Positions 36,198 to 44,741 of a stretch of DNA of 64,000 nt are shown one piece after another; within the stretch, counting starts at the first letter, position 1, and each line of letters begins with the position of its first letter. Under the pieces are notes generated by a model that searched no databases, was not told the origin of the DNA, and saw only the letters and a list, made by a program, of their open reading frames with translations. The stretch comes from Asaia bogorensis (GTDB lineage Bacteria; Pseudomonadota; Alphaproteobacteria; Acetobacterales; Acetobacteraceae). The position numbers and the translations under genes were made by a program. The stretch lies in contig CAMBRC010000010.1 in NCBI GenBank assembly GCA_945869965.1, positions 1-64,000 on the forward strand, written 5' to 3'.

Positions 36198-36809
36198 CTA
36201 CCTTCCTAGCAACGCCGCACGAAACCGGTCGCGCACCACATGCGGCCGCAGGCTGCGCGGCTTCTTCATCGCCGGACCTTCCTTCACCCGCAACAGGATG
36301 AACGCCAACCCCGGCGCCGCCAGAATACGCCGCCCTTCCGCGATATCGGCCATCGTGTTGATCGTATGCACCACCGGAATGCCGAATCCCGCGGCGATCC
36401 GGTCCAACTGCACCCCCAGCCCGGTATGGCTGTCCTGGTTGCCGGTCTCGCCGTAATGCCCGTTATCGACGCAGACCAGTTTGAGGTTCGCCGGCGCCGC
36501 CAGGGCAATCGTCCCCAGCGCGCCGATGTTCATCAACAGCTCGCCGTCCCCGGTAATGCCCAGAACCCGCCGGTTCGGCTGCGCCAGGGCAAGCCCAAGC
36601 GCCATGCTCGGCCCGGCCCCCATCGCACCGCCGAGCCCGAACACATTCGGCCCGTCATCGGTCATGGCGCACAACTCCTGCGCCGTGCCGGCCAGCCCCG
36701 CCACCACCAGCCAATCCTGCGGCCGCTCGATCAGCGCCGGCACCGCCTCGCGCCGGTCCAGCGTCGCCGCCGGCTGGTTCACCCCGGCGATGCGCTTCAA
36801 CTGTGCCAT
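36198..36809 (-). CDS. TPP-dependent decarboxylase, beta-like subunit (ComE type)
   Basis: The 203-residue protein is the TPP-binding half of a two-gene decarboxylase related to sulfopyruvate/phosphonopyruvate decarboxylase. The pyrophosphate and Mg-binding region is ITGDGELLMNIGALGTIA with the later Asn in VCVDNGHYGETGNQDSHTG. FGLGGAMGAGPSMALGLALA precedes it. The partner subunit lies 12 bases upstream. No ComA, ComB or ComC gene for coenzyme M synthesis is nearby, so the substrate is open. Confidence 0.85.
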   Translation of the reverse strand: MAQLKRIAGVNQPAATLDRREAVPALIERPQDWLVVAGLAGTAQELCAMTDDGPNVFGLGGAMGAGPSMALGLALAQPNRRVLGITGDGELLMNIGALGTIALAAPANLKLVCVDNGHYGETGNQDSHTGLGVQLDRIAAGFGIPVVHTINTMADIAEGRRILAAPGLAFILLRVKEGPAMKKPRSLRPHVVRDRFRAALLGR

Positions 36810-36821
36810 GCCTGCTGCCCC

Positions 36822-37343
36822 CTAGAACTTTTTCGCGCCAAGCAGCCGCTGCCCCAACAGCACCGCCACCGCCTCGCCCGAACCCCACACCATCGAACAG
36901 GCGGCGCGGATTGTCGGCATCACATCCTCCGGCCCGTCACAGCGCAGCACGATCACCCCCATCGCTTCCAGCACGGTCTGCGTCGCCCGCCCCATCGGGA
37001 ACTGCCACGGATTGCCCTCGCCGAAATCGCCGCGCATCGAGACGATGCACAACAACGGAAACCGGGAACCATTCGTCAGCGACAGCATGTTGATGCAATT
37101 GCCCACCCCGGAGGACTGCATCAGCAACACCCCCTTGGCGCCCCCGAGATCCGCCCCGGCCAGCAGCGCCACCCCTTCTTCCTCGGTGGTCAGCGGAATG
37201 GAATGGGCATCCGCATCGGCCAGCGACCGGTTGATCATCACCTTGTGCCCGGCATCGGGCACATAGGCGATCTGCGTCACCCCTTCCGCGCGGAGATAGT
37301 CGTACATCGCATGTGCCCATGCCGGCCCATCGGCAGCACCCAT
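36822..37343 (-). CDS. TPP-dependent decarboxylase, alpha-like subunit (ComD type)
   Basis: The 173-residue protein is the pyrimidine-binding half. TTEEEGVALLAGADLGGAKGVLLMQSSGVGN holds the Glu expected to activate TPP, and GVTQIAYVPDAGH is near the N-terminus. Together with the next gene it would form an alpha-beta enzyme acting on a 2-oxo acid such as sulfopyruvate or phosphonopyruvate; which one is inference. The start at 37343 leaves no overlap with the small secreted protein upstream. Confidence 0.82.
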   Translation of the reverse strand: MGAADGPAWAHAMYDYLRAEGVTQIAYVPDAGHKVMINRSLADADAHSIPLTTEEEGVALLAGADLGGAKGVLLMQSSGVGNCINMLSLTNGSRFPLLCIVSMRGDFGEGNPWQFPMGRATQTVLEAMGVIVLRCDGPEDVMPTIRAACSMVWGSGEAVAVLLGQRLLGAKKF

Positions 37344-37345
37344 CC

Positions 37346-37600
37346 TCAGTTCACCAGGTCGCAGGTCGCCGGCTTGCCATCGCCATGCCGGCACAGGAAC
37401 ACATACTTGCCCAGCTGCAACAGGATCCGGTCCTTGCTGTCCATGCCACGCACCAACGCCCCATCGCTCATCACCCGCGCAAACGGCACATCACGCGCCG
37501 GCTGCGGCGCTGGCGCCGGGGCAGTCGCCGCCGGCTGCTGTGCCAAGGCCGGCGAAAAGGCCAGTGCGGTGGCAATCGCCACCATCATCATCCGGTACAT
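37346..37600 (-). CDS. small secreted protein, unknown function
   Basis: An 84-residue protein with a signal peptide (MYRMMMVAIATALAFSPALAQ), a Pro/Ala linker and a short mature part containing two cysteines (FLCRHGDGKPATCDLVN). The two cysteines could form a disulfide in the periplasm. AGGAAGGA before ATG 37600 supports the start over a TTG two codons earlier. It is wedged between the CoA-transferase and decarboxylase genes and ends two bases before the latter's start. Confidence 0.7.
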   Translation of the reverse strand: MYRMMMVAIATALAFSPALAQQPAATAPAPAPQPARDVPFARVMSDGALVRGMDSKDRILLQLGKYVFLCRHGDGKPATCDLVN

Positions 37601-37642
37601 CGTCAATCCTTCCTATGTCGAGTTATCATCCCATCCGCCCGC

Positions 37643-38305
37643 TCACAGCGTCCGGATCACCCGCAAATCAGCCGCCACCTCGACCGGCGCCCCGGTCGCC
37701 GCACGAACCTCGTCCACGCTGACCCCCGGCGCGATTTCACGCAACAGGAAGCGATCGCCCAGCGGCTTGAACAGCCCGAGATTGGTGGCAATCGTCGTCA
37801 CCACCCCGCGCGCCGTGACCGGCAGCGCGCATTGGCTCAACAGCCGCGGCTTGCCGTCGCGGGTCGCGTGCTCAAGGATGACAAACACTTGCTTGGCACA
37901 GGCCGCCAAATCCATCGCGCCCCCGATCCCGCCGCCATTGGCGCCGGCCACCTTCCAGTTGGCGAAATCCCCGTTGCACGCCACCTCGTAGATGCCGAGC
38001 ACGGTCACATCGATCCGCCCGCTGCGGATGATCGCAAAGCTGTCGGCATGATGCACGATCGCCGCCCCTGGCTTGAGCGAGACGTTCTGCCCCCCGGCAT
38101 TGACCAGGTGCACATCCTCCTGCCCGTCGGGCAGCACCGGCCCATAGCCGATCACGCCGTTTTCCGAGTGGTAGATGATGTCGGTGTCGATCGGCGTGTT
38201 CGAGCACATCGTCGGCATGCCCACGCCAAGATTGACGATCCAGCCATCCCTGAATTCCTGCGCCAGCCGATCGGCGATCTGCTGGCGTTCAAGACCCGTG
38301 CTCAT
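37643..38305 (-). CDS. 3-oxoacid CoA-transferase-type, subunit B
   Basis: The 220-residue subunit has VNLGVGMPTMCSNT and the active-site Glu in SENGVIGYGP, the residue that takes the CoA thioester. GGIGGAMDLAAC follows. These heterodimers move CoA from succinyl-CoA or acetyl-CoA to a 3-oxo acid. It overlaps subunit A by four bases (ATGA). The acceptor cannot be told from sequence. Confidence 0.92.
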   Translation of the reverse strand: MSTGLERQQIADRLAQEFRDGWIVNLGVGMPTMCSNTPIDTDIIYHSENGVIGYGPVLPDGQEDVHLVNAGGQNVSLKPGAAIVHHADSFAIIRSGRIDVTVLGIYEVACNGDFANWKVAGANGGGIGGAMDLAACAKQVFVILEHATRDGKPRLLSQCALPVTARGVVTTIATNLGLFKPLGDRFLLREIAPGVSVDEVRAATGAPVEVAADLRVIRTL

Positions 38306-39078
38306 GATTTCACCACCCGCTCCGTTGGGTTTGAAGCGGTCGCTATGCGCTCCGGCCGCCGACCCGGCCACAACCCTTCCGGCGGCGGCGGGATTTTCAC
38401 CATCCGCTGCACGAAGATCCCCGAGGTGTGCACCTCGTCGGGATCGATCGCCCCGGGCTCGACGAAATCCTCCTCGACCTCGACGATCACCAGCTTGGCT
38501 GCCATCGCCATGATCGGATTGAAATTGCGCTGGCTGCGTCGGAACAACAGGTTTCCCGACGTATCCGCCTTCCACGCCCGCAGGAAAGCCACATCCACCG
38601 GCATCGCGTATTCCAGCAGGTACTCGCGTCCGCCAAACATCCGCGTCTCCCGCCCGGCCGCCAACTCGGTGCCGACCGCCGTCGGCGTGAAGAATGCTGG
38701 AATGCCAGCGCCCGCAGCACGCAGCCGTTCCGCCAACGTCCCCTGCGGCACCAGCTCCGCCACAACCTTGCCCTCATCGACGAACTTGGTCAGCGGAATC
38801 CGGTCCGACGCCCGTGTCGGGGCGGTAAACGCAGCGATCACTTTCGCGACTTGCCCGTTCTCCACCAGCATACCGATATCCGGCATCCGGTCCGGCGCCG
38901 CGCCCCCGGTGCCATTGGTGATGCAGGTCAGCCCCTTCGCCCCCTGGTCCAGCAATGCGCGGATCAGGTTGAACGGCACGCCGGGATAGGCGAAGCCGCC
39001 AAACGCGATGGTGCTGCCGTCGGGGATGTCCGCCACCGCCTCCGCGAAGCTGTCGAAAATCTTGGACCGCCGGGCCAT
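38302..39078 (-). CDS. 3-oxoacid CoA-transferase-type, subunit A
   Basis: The 258-residue subunit has STIAFGGFAYPGVPFNLIRAL near the N-terminus, VPQGTLAERLRAAGAGIPAFFTPTAVGT, and PVDVAFLRAWKADTSGNLLFRR, all typical of the alpha subunit. AGGAGG before ATG 39078 decides the start. It is first in the minus-strand set CoA-transferase A, B, secreted protein, decarboxylase alpha, beta. Confidence 0.92.
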   Translation of the reverse strand: MARRSKIFDSFAEAVADIPDGSTIAFGGFAYPGVPFNLIRALLDQGAKGLTCITNGTGGAAPDRMPDIGMLVENGQVAKVIAAFTAPTRASDRIPLTKFVDEGKVVAELVPQGTLAERLRAAGAGIPAFFTPTAVGTELAAGRETRMFGGREYLLEYAMPVDVAFLRAWKADTSGNLLFRRSQRNFNPIMAMAAKLVIVEVEEDFVEPGAIDPDEVHTSGIFVQRMVKIPPPPEGLWPGRRPERIATASNPTERVVKS

Positions 39079-39137
39079 GCCGCCCCTCCTGGTGATTGCC
39101 GCAAGTCTGGCCCGATCGCGCCGCGCCGTGAAGTGGC

Positions 39138-40310
39138 TCAAACCGCCATGCCCGCACACCACCCGCTGGACCACGCCCACTGAAAATTATAACCGCCCAG
39201 CCACCCCGTCACATCGACCGCCTCGCCGATGACGAACAATCCAGGTACGTCTTTCGCTTCCATCGTCTTCTGCGACAGCGCCGAGGTATCCACGCCTCCG
39301 AGCGTCACTTCCGCCTTTGCGTAACCTTCGGTCCCCGCGGGTTCCAACCGCCAGCCACGCAGCATTGCCGCCGCTTCTCCCAGCAGCTTGTCGCGCAGCG
39401 TGGCCATCGCCGCATCGCCGAATCGCGCGGCCAGCGCCGCCGCCAACCGCGCCGGCACGATGTCGCCCAGCACCGTGCGCAGCAAAGCGTTGGGTCGCGC
39501 CAGCTTCGCCGCCAATAGCAGTGCCAGCACATCCCGCCCCGGCGTCAGGTCTAGTGTGATCGGCAGCCCCTCGCGCCAGTAGGATGAGATCTGCAGGATT
39601 GCCGGCCCCGACAAGCCGCGATGGGTGAACAGCATCGCCTCGCGGAAGGCGCGCTTGCCGCAGGCCGCCTCGACTTCGGTCGAAACGCCGGACAAGGGCT
39701 GCATCAGCGCGAGGTCATCGCCACCGAAGGTCAGCGGCACCAGGCCGGGCCGGATTTCTGTCAGCTTCAGCCCGAACCGGGCCGCCAGGTCATACGCAAA
39801 ACCCGTCGCCCCCATCTTCGGGATCGACAATCCGCCCGTTGCCAGAACCAGCGCAGGCGCGCTGAATTGCCCGTCGCTGGTTGCCACCGCGAATGCATCC
39901 CCCTGGGTGACGTCGGTGACCCGGCAGCCGAGTTTCAGTTCCACCCCGGCCGCCGCACATTCGGCCAGCAGCATCGCCACGATCTCGCGGGCTGATCCGT
40001 CGCAGAACAACTGGCCCAGCGTCTTCTCGTGGAACGCGATGCCGTGCTTCTTCACCAGAGCGATGAAATCGTGTTGCGTGTAGCGCGCCAACGCCGAGCG
40101 GGCGAAATGCGGATTCTTCGACACGAACCGCTCCGGTACGACTTCCAGGTTGGTGAAGTTGCAGCGCCCGCCGCCGCTAATCAAAATCTTCTTCCCGGCC
40201 GCCTCGGCATGGTCCAGCAGCAACACGCGTCGTCCGCGCGCGCCGGCGGTCATCGCGCACATCAGCCCGGCCGCCCCGGCGCCCAATACGATCACGTCGA
40301 AATTCTGCAT
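39138..40310 (-). CDS. HI0933/BaiN family NAD(P)/FAD-dependent flavoprotein
   Basis: The 390-residue protein has the dinucleotide motif VIVLGAGAAGLMCAMTA, the family signature KILISGGGRCNFTN, LVLATGGLSIPKMGATG and the C-terminal GEAVDVTGWLGGYNFQWAWSSG. Family members are flavoproteins of poorly known function; a BaiN member reduces bile acids in gut bacteria, which is not expected here. It lies between the CoA-transferase and a divergent SDR gene. Confidence 0.9.
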   Translation of the reverse strand: MQNFDVIVLGAGAAGLMCAMTAGARGRRVLLLDHAEAAGKKILISGGGRCNFTNLEVVPERFVSKNPHFARSALARYTQHDFIALVKKHGIAFHEKTLGQLFCDGSAREIVAMLLAECAAAGVELKLGCRVTDVTQGDAFAVATSDGQFSAPALVLATGGLSIPKMGATGFAYDLAARFGLKLTEIRPGLVPLTFGGDDLALMQPLSGVSTEVEAACGKRAFREAMLFTHRGLSGPAILQISSYWREGLPITLDLTPGRDVLALLLAAKLARPNALLRTVLGDIVPARLAAALAARFGDAAMATLRDKLLGEAAAMLRGWRLEPAGTEGYAKAEVTLGGVDTSALSQKTMEAKDVPGLFVIGEAVDVTGWLGGYNFQWAWSSGWCAGMAV

Positions 40311-40396
40311 CGGCCCCGCGCCCGCCTGCCGCATGATTGACCCGTCCTGATGCGGGTGCTGATCTGCCCAGCATAGTCGAACCTGGAGGAAACCAA

Positions 40397-41191
40397 ATGC
40401 GCCTGGCGAACAAAGTGGCCGTCGTCATCGGCGCCGGACAGAGCCCCGGCGAAGGCGTCGGCAACGGTCGCGCCACCGTGCTGCGCTTTGCCCAGGAAGG
40501 GGCGAAGGTCTGGGCGGTCGATCGCGACCTTGCCTCGGCCAAGGAAACCGCAGCACTGGTGGTAGCCGAGGGCGGAGCCTGCGAGGCGCATATTGGCGAT
40601 GTGACCAGCGAGGCATCGTTGGCCGCGGCGATCGCCGCCTGTCATGCGCGCTGGGGCAGGGTGGATATCCTGCACTACAATGTCGGCGTCAGCCTCGGCG
40701 GCGGCGATACCGTGCTGGCCGACTTCACCGAGGAGGCGTTCGACCGACTGTGCGCCATCAACCTGCGCGGCTGCATTATGGCCGCCAAGCACGCCATCCC
40801 GATCATGCGGGCGCAGAACAGCGGCGTGATCATCAACATCTCCTCGGTCGCCGCCTACGAGAACTACCCCTACGTCGCCTACAAGGCGACCAAGGCGGCG
40901 ATGGTGGAATTCACCAAGCAACTCGCCATCCAGAACGCGCCCTACGGCATCCGCGCCAACGTCATCCTGCCCGGGCTGATGGACACGCCGATGGCAGTCG
41001 ATACCCGGGCGCGCGCCACCAACCGCACCAGGGCGGAGATCGCCGCCGAACGCGACTCGCGGGTGCCGCTGCGAGGGAAAATGGGGACGGGGTGGGATGT
41101 GGCCAACGCGGCTTTGTTCCTGGCCAGCGATGAGGCGAACTTCATCACGGGGGTGGAGCTGCCGGTGGATGGGGGGGCGTTGGTAAGGTAA
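40397..41191 (+). CDS. SDR family oxidoreductase
   Basis: A classical short-chain dehydrogenase of 264 residues: VVIGAGQSPGEGVGNGRA binds the cofactor, and catalytic residues are Ser in NISSVAAYENYPYVAYKATKAAM with Tyr and Lys in YKATK preceded by the Tyr of VAYKATK. The C-terminus FITGVELPVDGGALV is standard. CTGGAGGA lies eight bases before ATG 40397. The inserted PGEGVGNGR in the glycine loop is longer than usual. Substrate unknown. Confidence 0.9.
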   Translation: MRLANKVAVVIGAGQSPGEGVGNGRATVLRFAQEGAKVWAVDRDLASAKETAALVVAEGGACEAHIGDVTSEASLAAAIAACHARWGRVDILHYNVGVSLGGGDTVLADFTEEAFDRLCAINLRGCIMAAKHAIPIMRAQNSGVIINISSVAAYENYPYVAYKATKAAMVEFTKQLAIQNAPYGIRANVILPGLMDTPMAVDTRARATNRTRAEIAAERDSRVPLRGKMGTGWDVANAALFLASDEANFITGVELPVDGGALVR

Positions 41192-41193
41192 GA

Positions 41194-41286
41194 CTTCTTT
41201 TTGTGAACAAAAAGAAGCAAAAAAACTTCATTCATCGGCGGGCCAAGCGGATGAAAGTTTCTTGTTTCTTTTTTTCAGAAAAGAAG
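41194..41286. repeat. family B palindromic repeat, copy 2
   Basis: The left hairpin (41194-41217) is a perfect 10-bp stem CTTCTTTTTG/CAAAAAGAAG with loop TGAA. It is followed by an A-run and AACTTCATTCATC. After a short GC-rich centre comes the inverted GATGAAAGTTT and a degenerate T-rich hairpin. It begins three bases after the SDR stop and ends 75 bases before the dehydrogenase start, both on the plus strand. Confidence 0.85.
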
Positions 41287-41360
41287 TCCTTAGCTTTCTC
41301 CCTGAGACCTCCCGCGACGGCATCGAGCCCGCCAACGAGAGGCCGCACGGGAGGATAAGC

Positions 41361-42623
41361 ATGACCATCTACACCGGCCCGGTCTTCGACATGGCCGCCG
41401 AGCAGTTCCATGTCATCGCCAACCACCTCGATATCCCCGAGGACGAGCGGCCGCGTTTGCTTTATCCCAAGCGGGCGGTGGCGGTGGCGGTGTCCTGCCC
41501 GATCCACCGCGATGACGGCAGCACGGCGGTGTTCCAGGGCTACCGCGTCCAGCACCATCTCACCCTCGGACCGACCAAGGGCGGTACGCGGTTTTCCCCG
41601 AATCTGGACATCGGCGAGGTTGCGGCGCTGGCGATCTGGATGAGCTGGAAATGCGCGTTGGCCGGCCTTCCCTATGGCGGTGCCAAGGGCGGTGTGGCTA
41701 TCGACCCGCGCGCCATCTCGCATCGCGAACTTGAAGCCGTCTCGCGGCGCTACATGCAGGAGATGATCCCCTTCGTCGGGCCGCATATTGATGTGATGGC
41801 GCCGGACATGGGCACCAATGAGCAGGTGATGGCCTGGTTCATGGACACCTACTCGATGTACCAGGGCCGCACGGTGACCGAGATCGTGACCGGCAAGCCG
41901 GTGGCGTCCGGCGGCACCGAGGGCCGGCGCGAGGCGACCGGGCGCGGCGTGGTGTTCCTGGCCGAACGCGCGCTGGAGACGTTGCAGATCACGATGAATG
42001 GCGCGACCGCCGTGGTCCAGGGGTTTGGCAATGTCGGCTCCTGGGCGGCGATCACGCTGGCGGAGCGCGGCGCGCGGGTCATTGGCGTGTCCGACCATAC
42101 CGCGTGTTACGTCGATCGCCGCGGGCTGGATGTCGCTGCCCTGGTGGCCCATGTCGCGCGCACCGGCGGGCTGGCCGGCTATTCGACCGAGCGGCTGGCC
42201 GACCCCAACGAACTGCTGGCGACGGAATGCGACATCGTCATCCCCGCCGCGTTGGAGCGGGTGATCGACGCGGACATGGCGACCCGGCTGCGCTGCCGCG
42301 TGCTGGCCGAAGGCGCCAACGGGCCGACCACACCCGAAGCCGATCAGATTCTGGCCCTACGTCCGGAGATCTTCGTGGTGCCGGACATCCTGTGCAACGC
42401 CGGGGGCGTGATCGTCAGCTATTTCGAATGGGTCCAGGACCTGCAGCAATTCTTCTGGACCGAACCCGAGGTCCGTGCCCGGCTGAACCAGATCCTTGAC
42501 CGCAGTTTTCATGCGGTGATGGCGCGGGCTGGCCGCGACGGCGTATCGAAGCGCACGGCGGCGATGGCAATCGGGGTGGAAAAGGTGCGCAGCGCCAAGA
42601 ATGTCCGGGGGCTGTTTCCGTAG
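41361..42623 (+). CDS. Glu/Leu/Phe/Val dehydrogenase
   Basis: The 420-residue protein is a hexameric-type amino acid dehydrogenase, most like glutamate dehydrogenase. The substrate region holds GPTKGGTRF and LPYGGAKGG with the catalytic Lys, then DVMAPDMGTNEQVM. The nucleotide domain has VVQGFGNVGSWAA. It would deaminate glutamate or aminate 2-oxoglutarate; NAD or NADP preference is not clear. GGGAGGA precedes ATG 41361. With GltBD in the same window the organism has both ammonium routes. Confidence 0.92.
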   Translation: MTIYTGPVFDMAAEQFHVIANHLDIPEDERPRLLYPKRAVAVAVSCPIHRDDGSTAVFQGYRVQHHLTLGPTKGGTRFSPNLDIGEVAALAIWMSWKCALAGLPYGGAKGGVAIDPRAISHRELEAVSRRYMQEMIPFVGPHIDVMAPDMGTNEQVMAWFMDTYSMYQGRTVTEIVTGKPVASGGTEGRREATGRGVVFLAERALETLQITMNGATAVVQGFGNVGSWAAITLAERGARVIGVSDHTACYVDRRGLDVAALVAHVARTGGLAGYSTERLADPNELLATECDIVIPAALERVIDADMATRLRCRVLAEGANGPTTPEADQILALRPEIFVVPDILCNAGGVIVSYFEWVQDLQQFFWTEPEVRARLNQILDRSFHAVMARAGRDGVSKRTAAMAIGVEKVRSAKNVRGLFP

Positions 42624-42631
42624 ATCAGGGC

Positions 42632-42662
42632 AGATCCCAGTCTTTTTAGATCCCAGTCTTTT
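42632..42662. repeat. two tandem copies of a 16-base unit
   Basis: AGATCCCAGTCTTTT occurs at 42632-42646 and again at 42648-42662, a direct repeat with a 16-base period. It fills the short gap between two convergent genes and reaches into the stop of the minus-strand one. Confidence 0.85.
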
Positions 42663-43065
42663 ACCGCACCCCGATGCGATGCCGATCCTCAAGCCCGCGT
42701 GGCGGATTGGCCACCACCAGGGCCGCGTCCTCCAGTCCGTCGCGCACTTCGATCGCGCCGTCGTGCATGGCGCCGAGTTGGATCCGCGTCAGCCGCACCA
42801 TGCCATCGCGCACCACGAACAGGTTGGCCGCGCCGGCTGCTTCAAGCTTGCCTTGCGGCCCGAAGGCGCGCACCGCGGCGGCGGGGACCATCAGGTTGCC
42901 GGTCGCATCGCGCCATGGCTTGGCGGTGGCCAGATTGGGCGGCGCGGTGACTTCCCACCAGAGCGGCGCGAGGCCGATGACGATGGCCAACAACAATGCC
43001 GGCGCCAGCCAGCGCGGGAAGCGTGGCGGGCGGACCTTGGCCGGGGGGGAGCCTGCTCGGTGCAT
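42661..43065 (-). CDS. small membrane-anchored protein resembling an efflux adaptor C-terminal domain
   Basis: The 134-residue protein has a basic N-terminus and one membrane helix (about 20-38, WLAPALLLAIVIGLAPLWW). The rest reads like the C-terminal barrel of RND/HlyD periplasmic adaptors: LMVPAAAVRAFGPQG, NLFVVRDGMVRLTRIQLGAMHDGAIEVRDGLEDAALVV. A normal adaptor has lipoyl, hairpin and barrel parts before this; all are absent. No efflux pump gene is adjacent. It could be a decayed or a stand-alone domain. Confidence 0.65.
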   Translation of the reverse strand: MHRAGSPPAKVRPPRFPRWLAPALLLAIVIGLAPLWWEVTAPPNLATAKPWRDATGNLMVPAAAVRAFGPQGKLEAAGAANLFVVRDGMVRLTRIQLGAMHDGAIEVRDGLEDAALVVANPPRGLEDRHRIGVR

Positions 43066-43120
43066 GGCGACGCCCGATTCGGTTGTGCTGTCCTATAGAA
43101 TGGGTTGGCACGTCGCCGGG

Positions 43121-43795
43121 TCAAGTTTCCTCTGCATCTGGAGGTGGTGATGCGGCGGGCAGCACGCGCGAAAGTGTCACTTCGCGCTCCAGCCGGTCTT
43201 CCAGTTCCAAGGCGGTTGGCACGATGAAGCGTGCGAACGGGGCCATGCCGGTCCGAGGCGTGTAGCTGCGGCCGGGATCGGCCATCCAGACCTCGGCGGT
43301 GGTCGCCATATGGCGCAGCCAGGGCACGATGTGCTGGGTCATCGGTGCCTCGTAACAGACGTCGCCGCACAGGATGAGGTCCCATCGGCAGGGTTGGCCC
43401 ACCACGTCGCCGGCGATGTGCACGGAAACACCGTTGGTCGCGGCGTTGAGCCGGATGGCCACGTCGGCCAGGGGATCGATTTCCGCCGCCTCGACGGTCG
43501 CGGCACCGGCCATGGCGCAGGCGATCGCGGCCAGCCCGCCGCCGGCGGCGAAATCGAGGACGCGCTTGCCGGCCACGGTCTGCGGGTGGTCCAGCACGTG
43601 GCGCGCCAGGGCCTGGCTGCCGGGCCAGGCGAAGGCCCAGAAGGGTGGGGCGATATTGCGCGCGGCCAGCCAGTCTTCGGTGGCCTGCCAGATCGGGGTG
43701 ATCTCGCTGGCGAGCCAGAGCCGGATTTCGGGGACCAGCTTGGCGGTTCCGGGCAGGGTGTGCGCCCGGATGAAATCGTCGGGCTGGAGGTTCAC
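43121..43795 (-). CDS. class I SAM-dependent methyltransferase (PrmA/nicotinamide methylase-like)
   Basis: The 224-residue protein has motif I VLDFAAGGGLAAIACAMAG, an acidic VEAAEIDPLA, and the post-II segment DLILCGDVCYE. The N-terminal WAFAWPGSQALARHVL is typical of the predicted nicotinamide N-methylase/ETFB lysine methyltransferase-like family. GTG 43795 overlaps the ubiA stop (GTGA), which selects this start. The target is unknown; a protein lysine is possible. Confidence 0.85.
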   Translation of the reverse strand: MNLQPDDFIRAHTLPGTAKLVPEIRLWLASEITPIWQATEDWLAARNIAPPFWAFAWPGSQALARHVLDHPQTVAGKRVLDFAAGGGLAAIACAMAGAATVEAAEIDPLADVAIRLNAATNGVSVHIAGDVVGQPCRWDLILCGDVCYEAPMTQHIVPWLRHMATTAEVWMADPGRSYTPRTGMAPFARFIVPTALELEDRLEREVTLSRVLPAASPPPDAEET

Positions 43796-44688
43796 AGACG
43801 GCCCAGCAGCAGCGCCAGTGCGACAGCGAGCCCGACCTCGCGATTCGCATGGAACAAGCGCAGGCAGGCGGCGGGGTTGTGGATGTCCAGCCGCGATGCC
43901 TGCCAGGCCAGCAAGCCGGCCGGCACGGTCATCGCCGCGTAAAAGCCCCAGTGCAGCGCGGTTGCGAAGCCCGCCGCCAGCAGCAGGGCGATCGCGACGG
44001 CATAGCAGGCGCCGATGAACAGGCGCGGGCGGGCGGCGAAGCGGCGGGCGGTGGAGCGGACGCCGATCAGCGCGTCGTCCTCGCGGTCCTGGTGGGCGTA
44101 GATCGTGTCGTAGCCGAGAATCCAGGCGATCGCGGCGAGGTACAGCAGCCCTGCGGCCAGGTCCAGGCGGCCGGTAGCGGCGGCGAAGCCCATTGGCGCG
44201 CCCCAGCCGAAGGTGAAGCCCAGCATCAATTGCGGCCACCACGTTACCCGCTTGGCCAGCGGGTACAATGCCACCAACCCGAGTGAGGCAATGCCCAATA
44301 TCTGTGCCAAGCCATTGAGTTGTAGAAGAATCGTCAGCCCGACCGTTAGCAGGACCGCCAGGAAAGCGACGGCGTGGCGCATTCGAAGCGCGCCGCTGGC
44401 CAGGGGGCGCGAGGCGGTGCGCGTCACCTGGCGGTCGAGGTCGCGGTCCCACATGTCGTTGACCACGCAGCCGGCCGCGCGCATCGCCACGCTGCCGAGC
44501 AGGAATAGCGCGATCAGCCGTGTGCCGGTTGCCAGGTCGGGGGCTGCGAGCGCGATCGACCATAGGCCCGGCAGGAACAGCAGCCAGAAGCCGATCGGCC
44601 GGTCGGCGCGCGCCAGCTCCGCATACGGCACCCAGGCAGCGGGCAGCCGGGCTACCCAGCCGGTGCGGACGATGTCGGTGTGCGCCAT
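43792..44688 (-). CDS. ubiA: 4-hydroxybenzoate octaprenyltransferase
   Basis: UbiA prenylates 4-hydroxybenzoate in ubiquinone synthesis at the inner membrane. From ATG 44688 it has 298 residues and about eight membrane helices. The Mg-prenyl diphosphate motifs are GCVVNDMWDRDLDRQV and GYDTIYAHQDREDDALIGVRST. A TTG 39 bases upstream would extend it. It is coupled to the methyltransferase gene downstream. The divergent promoter region contains family B copy 3. Confidence 0.95.
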   Translation of the reverse strand: MAHTDIVRTGWVARLPAAWVPYAELARADRPIGFWLLFLPGLWSIALAAPDLATGTRLIALFLLGSVAMRAAGCVVNDMWDRDLDRQVTRTASRPLASGALRMRHAVAFLAVLLTVGLTILLQLNGLAQILGIASLGLVALYPLAKRVTWWPQLMLGFTFGWGAPMGFAAATGRLDLAAGLLYLAAIAWILGYDTIYAHQDREDDALIGVRSTARRFAARPRLFIGACYAVAIALLLAAGFATALHWGFYAAMTVPAGLLAWQASRLDIHNPAACLRLFHANREVGLAVALALLLGRL

Positions 44689-44741
44689 GGATGCTGGGGG
44701 TCCGATGCTGACGGGGGAGGAAGGCAAGCGGCAGGAAGAAT

